The translations under genes were made by a program, and so were the position numbers. A stretch of DNA of 64,000 bases from Haliotis asinina (taxonomy: Eukaryota; Mollusca; Gastropoda; Lepetellida; Haliotidae): positions 15,267,501 to 15,331,500 of the forward strand of contig NC_090291.1 in assembly GCF_037392515.1 (NCBI RefSeq). The letters are read 5' to 3'. The notes beneath the pieces were generated by a model. That model ran no database searches. It was not told the origin of the DNA and saw only the letters and a list, made by a program, of their open reading frames with translations. Positions 57,178-64,000 of the stretch are shown in pieces; the stretch's first letter is position 1, and each line of letters starts with the position of its first letter.

Positions 57178-57445
57178 AATTAAAGACTTTGGACGGTATT
57201 TTGAAGTGATTCACATTAATGGTGAGAATTTATGAATGTCAGCTTCTTTGTTATAAGGAACACGATGAAGTAAATTCTGACTTCTTCATCAGGCTGTTCA
57301 TTCACCTGATGAAGTAGTGAGTCTGTTCTCCCAAGCATCGTGTTCCTCATCATAAAGGTGTTGCCACACATCATTAGAAGTTGACATCCATAAATTCTTA
57401 CTTTCATATGTATCACTTCACAATGCCATTCAAAGACTTTAATCT
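57178..57445. repeat. long imperfect inverted repeat (hairpin), ~270 bp
   Basis: Left-arm landmarks TTAAAGACTTTGG, GTGAAGTGAT-like, AGAATTTATGAATGTCAGCT, AGGAACACGATG and CTTCTTCATCAGG reappear inverted: CCTGATGAAGTAGTG, CATCGTGTTCCT, AGTTGACATCCATAAATTCT, ATCACTTCAC, CAAAGACTTTAA. The loop is about 10 bp at 57295. Confidence 0.8.
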
Positions 57446-58345
57446 TCAGGTGCTTTTTGCACGGTTTCACGGACTTATCAAAAGTAGTTATGCATTAGTG
57501 CATTCCGTGTGCTTGTGCCTGCATTCTTAGCTCGTCAATAACTTGAAACTCGTTATGAAATTCAGGTTCTGAAACTTTAAAACCTATTTTGACAACAACA
57601 GCAGCAAAAAGTGTCCGGCTGTATACATTGTTTCTCTGTTCGTGACTGTTCAGTGTATTGACTGGGTCTTCTAGATTAAAAATACATAAATAATTCGCTC
57701 AAAGGAGCTATGAAATGAGTGATAATCAATAAAATATCAATATTTCGTACTGAGCGATGACAAATCAACTATCGCATAATTTGATCATTAAACAAACGAG
57801 TTTTATCTCTTTGTTCCCCCGCAGTAACAGTAAGTAAATAATGTAGGGTTGTTAGCGCGTCGTCAATAACATTCTTTTCATGTTTGGAAAAGATCTGATT
57901 TCTGAAAGTAAGCACTATTGTCCTCTTGGAGGGAGGGGGAAGAGAGGTGGAGGGTTTTGATGCCTAATTAACTCATTCCAGTTACAAAATATTAATAGTG
58001 GAAATGATACACTAGATACTTCTTTTGTTTACAGAAGTATAAGGGTGTTATAATTGAAATATTTCTTGTTAATGGCTTGTTATTTACATTGGTTGAGACA
58101 TTTTTACATTGTTGGCATTGTTAAGCAGTTTGAAATGTATCTGTTCTGTTGGCGATACACAATTAAGCCCTTCCTTATTTGTGGAAACGTCATTCACTTG
58201 TTTGGAATTTCGGGTATCCTGGAACTCCAGTTAGCTTAGACACGCCAATATGATTTTATGGGAAAGGGGGTGGATGAGATAATGTGAACATACATGAGGG
58301 GACATTTCAGTTTAATTAATAGCTATGATCATATCAACGAAAATA
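57446..58345. other. no feature seen
   Basis: AT-rich intergenic sequence; no supportable exon. Confidence 0.5.
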
Positions 58346-58347
58346 AC

Positions 58348-58508
58348 CCGTCTCTGGCTGAGGGGGTAAAGCGTTCGTTCGTCACGCCAATGGCCCAGGT
58401 TCGATGCCCCACATGGGTAAAATATGTGAAGCCCAATTCTAGTGTGCACCCACCGTGAAACTGCTGTAATACGGCTAAAAGCGGCGTAAAACCCAAAATG
58501 CTCGCTCA
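58348..58508 (+). repeat. SINE-B copy, full length
   Basis: Forward SINE-B: GAGGGGGTAAAGCGTTCGTT, CCCAGGTTCGATGCCCCACA, TGAAGCCCAATTCTAGTGTG, AAAAGCGGCGTAAAACCCAA. Confidence 0.9.
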
Positions 58509-58735
58509 AGACTATGATGATAGTTGGTTCGTTGATGTGCCAATCGGCTTGTTAACAATACATACCCAAACCAAATGTAAACTAACATTAAAGTAAATAT
58601 ATGAAAGAAAACAATATAATAGATTACATTTTTTGTTTAGATAAAATAAAAACGTAGAATATTGACACTGGCCAGTACTTGATATTTTTATATGTTGATA
58701 TTGCTGCCCGACATAGTGTGTGGGGTTTTGTTTGT

Positions 58736-59089
58736 ATGTATGTTTGTTTTTTTTGTTTTTGTTGTATACCTGTATACTCGCAATCACTTTGCGGAACGGA
58801 ACTAGTTGTAGTCACCAGAATACCTGGAGACTGTATTAAAATCAGTACTGACATCAACATTTTTCCCATAGCGCCGTCGAAGTTGTTGACGTTTACTCCT
58901 GTTGACAACATTACTTTGAAGGACAATGATGTTTCAGAAATATATATTTTGCTGAGAACTGATGACTCTTCAGAGAAAAGAATAGCCCGGAGACGGTCTT
59001 TGATTTGTGAGAGATTGTTACCTTGTAAATCAATGAATTACGTTTTTATTTGTGTTGCTACTGCCATATACATAAAATCTCCCCGTTGA
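58736..59089 (+). CDS. hypothetical small protein, 117 residues, weak
   Basis: An open frame from ATG 58736 to TGA 59089. The first 15 residues (MYVCFFCFCCIPVYS) are hydrophobic and could be a signal peptide. Then come a mixed region with Val/Thr-rich strands, a basic KRIARRRS stretch resembling a proprotein cleavage site, and a hydrophobic C-terminal segment. A poly(A)-type AATAAA lies about 35 bp past the stop. I recognise no family. The T-rich start could be an accident of a (GTTT)n-like tract, so this may be chance or a fragment of an older gene or repeat. Confidence 0.25.
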   Translation: MYVCFFCFCCIPVYSQSLCGTELVVVTRIPGDCIKISTDINIFPIAPSKLLTFTPVDNITLKDNDVSEIYILLRTDDSSEKRIARRRSLICERLLPCKSMNYVFICVATAIYIKSPR

Positions 59090-59217
59090 CATACGCTGCA
59101 TGTATATGATGTGATATGTATAATAAATAACATGTATGTTGGGTTTGGAAGTTATCTCTTTGACTCTGCATATAACCCCTGGCCTATATGTCATGTTATC
59201 AAACGTAAGAGGAAATT

Positions 59218-59472
59218 AGGTGGGGTAGTCTAGCGCTAAAAGCGTTCGGTCGTCACGCCGTGGACCCGGGTTCGATTCCCAACATGGATACAACGTGTGA
59301 AGCCCATTTCTGGTGTCCCCCGCCATGATGCGGTTGGAGTATTGCTAGAACCTACCTCACTGCGTAGATCGATAGTTATGACGTTAGTCACCGGAAGGTT
59401 TGGTCCAGACGAGATTATGTAAACAGACGTCAAATAGCTGGACTGTTACTGTTGATTGCAAGAAATTAAACA
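59218..59472 (+). repeat. chimeric SINE: SINE-B head fused to SINE-A 3' half
   Basis: SINE-B from GGGGTAGTCTAGCGCTAAAA through GGGTTCGATTCCCAACATGG and CTGGTGTCCCCCGCCATGAT to about 59352. It then passes directly into SINE-A from CTGCGTAGATCGATAGTTAT through GGTTTGGTCCAGACGAGATT to CAAATAGCTGGACTG. Confidence 0.8.
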
Positions 59473-59955
59473 GACTTTGACATGGTGGAAGACAAGAGTA
59501 TACGTACACCATTTTCTACTCATTAAAACAAACACTTTTGTCTCTATTCATTGTACTAACGAATAAAACATGTATTGTTCTTCAGATGTCTTATTCGCTG
59601 GTAGAATGAATTTGTCCCAACCCATTCCGGTGTCTTGTATTCATTAGTTAATAGAAGTAAATAGAAGGCGTGACGATTCCACAAACAGTAACTGCTTTAG
59701 AAGGATTTGCCTTGGTGAGGTGTCGATGTATAGCGTTCGATACAAAGTGCCACATGAACACTACAGAAATGTAGTGATGCCGTAATGCATTGTTATCTGT
59801 TATGGTTTATCATGGAAATTCATCATTAACTTTTCATATTTTTATCATATGCCTCGACGACTAGGTGAGAAAAGGCAACACTGCCTCGAACTCGAAAAAC
59901 AACATACTAAAAGGGCAGTCCGTTTGACCGTTTGACCTCACCGACGACGAGGTTC
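59473..59955. other. no feature seen
   Basis: Nothing supportable. Confidence 0.5.
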
Positions 59956-59959
59956 GTTA

Positions 59960-60800
59960 CGTTTGTATAGTTTAACGCCGCAGAAAACAGTATTCCTCCT
60001 ATATGGGAGCGGTTTGTAAATGATCGAGTCTGGACCAGACATCCCGTGATTAACAGCATGAGCATCCACCTACGCAACTGGGATACGATGACACATGACA
60101 ACCAAGTTAGCAAGCCTGATCACCCGATCCCGTTAATCGCCTCTTATAACAAGCATAGTCGCCTTTTATGGCAAACCTGATCACCCGGTCCCTTTAATCG
60201 CCGCTTATGACAAGCATAGTCGCCTTTTATGGCAAGCCTGATCACCCGAACCCGTTAGTAGCCTCTTACGACAAGCAAAGTCGCCTTTTATGGCAAGCCT
60301 GATCACCCGATCCCGTTAGTAGCCTCTTACGACAAGCATAGTCGCCTTTTATGGCCAGCCTGATCACCCGATCCCGTTAGTAGCCTCTTACGACAAGCAC
60401 AGTCGCCTTTTATGGTAAACCTGATCACCCGATCCCGTTAATCGCCTCTTACGACAAGCATAGTCGCCTTTTATGGCAAGCCTGATCACCCGATCCCGTT
60501 AATCGCCTCTTACGACAAGCATAGTCGCCTTTTATGGCCAGCCTGATCACCCGATCCCGTTAGTAGCCTCTTACGACAAGCACAGTCGCCTTTTATGGTA
60601 AACCTGATCACCCGATCCCGTTAATCGCCTCTTACGGCAAGCATAGTCGCCTTTTCTGGCAAGCCTGATCACCCGATCCCGTTAATCGCCTCTTACGACA
60701 AGCATAGTCGCCTTTTATGGCAAGCCTCATCACCCGATCCTATTATTAGCCTCTTAACGACAAGCATGGGGTTACTTGAGACGAAATCTAACCCGATTCC
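59960..60800 (-). repeat. SINE-A whose head has expanded into a 61-bp tandem array
   Basis: Normal reverse SINE-A at 59960-60110 (TTTAACGCCGCAGAAAACAG, GATCGAGTCTGGACCAGACA, GATACGATGACACATGAC). Then come ten full 61-bp copies plus part of an eleventh of CCTGATCACCCGATCCCGTT...GCCTCTTACGACAAGCATAG...TCGCCTTTTATGGCAAG (starts 60120, 60181 ... 60730). The normal SINE head end follows. Confidence 0.92.
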
Positions 60801-60842
60801 CCACAACCTCTGTTCCTGTACGCTTTAGATTTCTTAACCTTG

Positions 60843-60930
60843 GCCCAGATTTTCGAAGCTCTCTTAGCGCTAAGATCGTCGTAAGTTGCAACAATCTTAG
60901 CCTTAAGAGAGCTTCGAAACTCTAGGTCCT
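60843..60930. mobile_element. palindromic hairpin element, copy 4
   Basis: Shorter member: CCAGATTTTCGAAGCTCTCT, AGCGCTAAGATCGTCGTAAG, TTGCAACAATCTTAGCCTTA, AGAGAGCTTCGAAACTCTAG. The loop is only a few bases. Confidence 0.78.
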
Positions 60931-61049
60931 GTGCGTTAAAACCTGTGCTACAAAGACCTTTCTGCAAGCTACTACCTATTTCTTGTATAAAATCAAACAA
61001 GACATAAAACATGAAACATGATTTTTTTAAAATTCTTTTCCATACAGTC

Positions 61050-61206
61050 ACCGGGGTGGTGGGGTAGCCTAGTGGTTAAGCCGAAGACCCGAAGGTTCGG
61101 TTACCCTCATGGGTACTGGACGAAACTCATCTCTGTTGTCTGGTTCCGTGATATTGGTTGAATATTGCTAAAAGCGTAGTAAAACTAAACTCACTCACTC
61201 ACCCAT
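61050..61206 (+). repeat. SINE-B copy with short deletion after the A box
   Basis: GTGGGGTAGCCTAGTGGTTA runs straight into AGCCGAAGACCCGAAGGTTC, missing the CGTTCGCTCGTCACG segment. Full 3' part and CTCACTCACTCACC tail. Confidence 0.88.
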
Positions 61207-61725
61207 GCAGTTATCACAAGAGCACGGCCATGTTTTGTGTATACATATTAAGATCGATGTGAATTCATGTGAACGGTGTTCAGTTTTAAATTAATTGTTG
61301 GTTTCAGCCAACAGATTCACGTTTCTTATCTGTCAATCGTTAAGTCACGCGAGTCGAAAATACTCCCAATTATTATAAACCGGCGCGTCGAAAACTGCAA
61401 TTAGTAATTTTAAAAAATGTTATTAGAAATTCAGTTGGTAATTTACACAATTATTTTCACACACTATGATCAGACATTATGGAAAAAAATAGGAATCTGT
61501 TTAATTGGATTTCTAGTATAAACAACCTTGACCAACTATCAAATGTTTGGCTTCATTCAAGAGACACAACTCCGTTGATCCTTTTTTATTAGTTTGTCAC
61601 TAAGGTCATTTAGGACTTACAGTACTCAGAGTTTTATAAGCATAAAGTTTTGATAATATCGGAAATCACCCACCAATTAGCAAGTAGTCTTGCACAGAAT
61701 TGCCGTGATTATCAGTAAGCATGAG
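61207..61725. other. no feature seen
   Basis: AT-rich; nothing supportable. Confidence 0.5.
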
Positions 61726-61727
61726 GT

Positions 61728-61870
61728 TCGCTCCAACAGGATCGCATGCAACCCGTGCATGTCGTGAAAGGCGACTAATGGGATCAGGTGATCACTGGAT
61801 TGTCTGATCCAGACTTGATTGTTTACAGAATATTGACTAGAACGTCGTGAAACAACAAACCAACAACAAC
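61728..61870 (+). repeat. SINE-A copy with large internal deletion
   Basis: Head CGCATGCAACCCGTGCATGT...GGGATCAGGTG joins directly to GATCACTGGATTGTCTGATC. The LTTGACACATG-bearing middle (TTGACACATGTCATC) is absent. Confidence 0.8.
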
Positions 61871-62880
61871 AGCAACAATCATTCACTTCTTGACTGCGTC
61901 CACTACCTGAGAAATAAGAACTTTACTTCTAGGGAAGTCCATCACCCTGATCTCAGATGGTATGCTTTCATCTCCCACTTAACCGACATCCCAGACTCAT
62001 GTGGATTACACTCAAGATAACATCAATTGGGAAGACCAGGGGTGTGACCCACTGCCTTTTTCACCGATCATTCTGAATACGTAGGATTCAAACGTAGCCA
62101 AATATGTCCACTAAAGATGGATGCCGACCCCTCTGTCCTGCAGCGTGCGGGACAAAGCGACAGGAATGCCCTACTGGATGTATTCGAGAGGCGTGATGTT
62201 GGCGCATACGGACATGGTATACTCTTCCTGGACAATAACAGATGAATTCGATTTACCAGGGTTGTTTATGCATGTTTAGAGCAGGAGATCAGGCTTCTAT
62301 TCCTCACATGGATACAGTGTATGAAGCCCCATCGAAAGACAGCTATGTGGATGAAACTGCCGGTCTCTGACGACACCCTGTTCTTTCTTTCCACAGAAAC
62401 CCGGCAATGCACTTTTGGAAGAGTGGAACAGTCTTCTCTATGCAACCATCATATATATATATATATCTAAAGAAAGAAAGAAAGGGAAAGAAAAAAGTGA
62501 CAATTTTTAAATAGTGACTTACAAGCCATAACACCTTTTGGCTCTGTTTTTGTTTCTATTTACGTACACCCAATGTTCTACGTGTATACTTTCTTTTGAG
62601 CATCAGTTCAGTTACTGACTTTTTCTTCGGAAGTCAATATGTATACGTAGAGATAGCATACGGTATATGTTGTTGCATTCAATGGCTTGGAACTACTGGG
62701 TAGTAGTCATATCAGTTTCGTAGAATGATTGATTTGTGTCTGAATGGAAGACTATCAATTAATAATTAGGTTCGTGAACTACAGTACTTTACAGTATGAT
62801 AATTGGTTATTAAGTGTAACTAAGATCCACCTGAGATTTAAGCAGGTTTTAAGCAAATTCCATCAATTTGACAGGGTGGG
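61871..62880. other. no gene; small SINE-B fragment and simple repeats
   Basis: A SINE-B middle fragment (CTCACATGGATACAGTGTAT) at about 62300. An (AT)n then AAAG-rich tract at 62447-62495. Nothing else supportable. Confidence 0.45.
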
Positions 62881-62980
62881 GGGGGGGGGGGGGGACACCT
62901 GGGGAATGTGGGGAATCGAGCCCGGGTCCTCGGCATGACGAGCGAAATCTTTAACCATTAGGCTACTCCAGCGCCCCTGA
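62878..62980 (-). repeat. SINE-B head fragment with G-run
   Basis: A G16-17 run at 62878-62894 replaces the usual CGGGGGACACC. Then GGGGAATCGAGCCCGGGTCC, CGGCATGACGAGCGAAATCT and TTAACCATTAGGCTACTCCA. Confidence 0.85.
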
Positions 62981-63195
62981 CACCCCTGGAAGAATTCACC
63001 ATTACATGAGAGAAATCATGGGTCAGTTTCCGCATTTATTGCTGATGCTGATTCATATAATGAATTCATTCTCTTTACATTTGTAATGGACTCAACGAAG
63101 CCCGATTAATATACGATTGCCTTAACCAACCCATGGGCTACACGCACACTCAGGGACCAAGTGGCGAATGAACCGCCGGTTTGTTTGTTTGTTGT

Positions 63196-64000
63196 TTAAC
63201 CCCCCGGATGTCACATAGAAATAACCCGCGCGTTTTCGCTGTGCCGAGTTTATCTGAGCGAGGCGCTATGAAAAGTGCACACATTAGTCTAAACGGTACG
63301 TTAAATAGGAACGGTGCTACCCACTATGTTCAAAATCCACACTGTTTAAGTTCAATCATTTCCCGTTCTGTCGATGTAAATACTATAATTTATTTGTTTC
63401 TTTTAACGTAAGAAACATGAATGTAGAAAATGTGATTTTTAGAGATTTCTTCACGCCTGGAAAGTCTTTGTGCATGGCGCGTCGTGTCAGTTGCTGTCTC
63501 GTTAAATCTTAAATTTGCAGTAATAAACAAAACGAAAGCGTCAGTTTGGTAGCCAGTTTGATTCACAACTACCATGTTGAAAATGAAATATGTAGCGAAA
63601 ATGAAGCCAGCGAAATCGTCGATTACAAACTCTTTAACGTTTGTGAGACGCCATTTTTCGCGAAAACTGGTCACACTCCAATGTATTCCAATGAATGTCT
63701 TGTCGGAAAACGCTTAAGAACGAAAAAATAACCTGTTCCTGATACATGAATGCAATCTTACACCTAAAATCTGTAGATAATTGCCTTCGTTCCCATGTGA
63801 ATTTTGACGTAAAACAAAAGCTGTAAGATAATTATTGACGTTTTTACAAGAAATATGAAAACGAATCAACAACTCAAAATATACAGCAAACAGTGCAGGA
63901 TTTATTTCGGTGCAGTGAATCTAAATTATTATCATTATTAGATTCACATTAATTTTCAAAAACTTAATTGATAAAATTCTGAAACAATCAAAACACTCCT
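63196..64000. mobile_element. probable left end of a second TTAA (piggyBac-type) element, runs off the window
   Basis: TTAA+CCCCCCGGATGTCACATAG resembles the TTAA+CCCCCTGGATGCCACAG end at 42054, but the interior differs. A GTTTGTTTGTTTGTTGTT run precedes it. No transposase frame in the visible 800 bp; the right end is not in view. Confidence 0.45.

Noticed and set aside
1-64000. LTR retroelement, provirus or Polinton
   Set aside because: No paired long terminal repeats, primer-binding site, reverse transcriptase, integrase or capsid-like frame seen on either strand.

Overview
The window is a stretch of eukaryotic nuclear DNA, almost certainly from a gastropod mollusc and most likely an abalone (Haliotis) or close relative. 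The pointers are AT-rich, intron-bearing, repeat-dense sequence and two very abundant SINE families. Both end in a GGAATATTGCT...GGCGTAAAACTAAACTCACTCACTC tail, which I recall as typical of abalone genomes (recognition, not a search). There is no bacterial-type gene packing, no rRNA or free-standing tRNA gene, no CRISPR array, and no recognisable LTR element, provirus or Polinton. 'SINE-A' below means the family carrying TTGACACATGTCATC and CTGTTGATCACTGGAT. 'SINE-B' means the tRNA-derived family with TAGTGGTTAAAGCG and GGTTCGATTCC boxes.

Three host genes can be supported. (1) Minus strand, 29273 to 26197: one very long exon of a Ser/Thr protein kinase. A tail of about 40 copies of a 13-residue KTP repeat precedes a complete C-terminal kinase domain. 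The 5' end lies in an unseen upstream exon, and the likely poly(A) signal is inside a same-sense SINE-A. (2) Plus strand, 37504 to 40088: a complete small gene with TATA box, 5'UTR exon, signal-peptide exon, cystine-rich exon and AATAAA. It encodes a 67-residue secreted peptide with a six-cysteine knottin-type pattern. (3) Plus strand, 52280 to 56008: a short signal-peptide exon joined in phase 0 to a 1.7-kb exon coding for about eight copies of an Asp/Ser-rich repeat, that is, an acidic secreted protein. Its intron holds a 49/52-bp minisatellite in which the 5' splice-site sequence CAG|GTGAGT recurs 11 times. A 117-residue open frame at 58736-59089 is a weak fourth candidate.

The rest is repeats. 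1-9.6 kb: SINEs, a 43-bp minisatellite, a pair of perfect-hairpin elements and an 86-bp tandem repeat. 9.6-21 kb: microsatellites, SINEs, a hairpin element, a 386-bp element with long terminal inverted repeats and a triplet array. 21.9-25.1 kb: a 3.2-kb satellite with 51-bp and 43-bp units. 30.3-31.6 kb: a 31-bp minisatellite with a 327-bp higher-order duplication. 33.6 kb: a hAT-like MITE. 41.9-48.6 kb: a 3.2-kb piggyBac-type (TTAA) element inserted into another copy of itself. Three copies of a MITE with 6-bp target duplications lie at 38.9, 46.1 and 51.4 kb. One sits in a SINE in the knottin gene's intron and one in the outer piggyBac copy. 57.2-57.4 kb: a long inverted repeat. 59.2-61.2 kb: SINEs, including a B/A chimera and a SINE-A whose internal duplication has grown into a 61-bp tandem array. 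63.2 kb onward: a second TTAA element runs off the edge.
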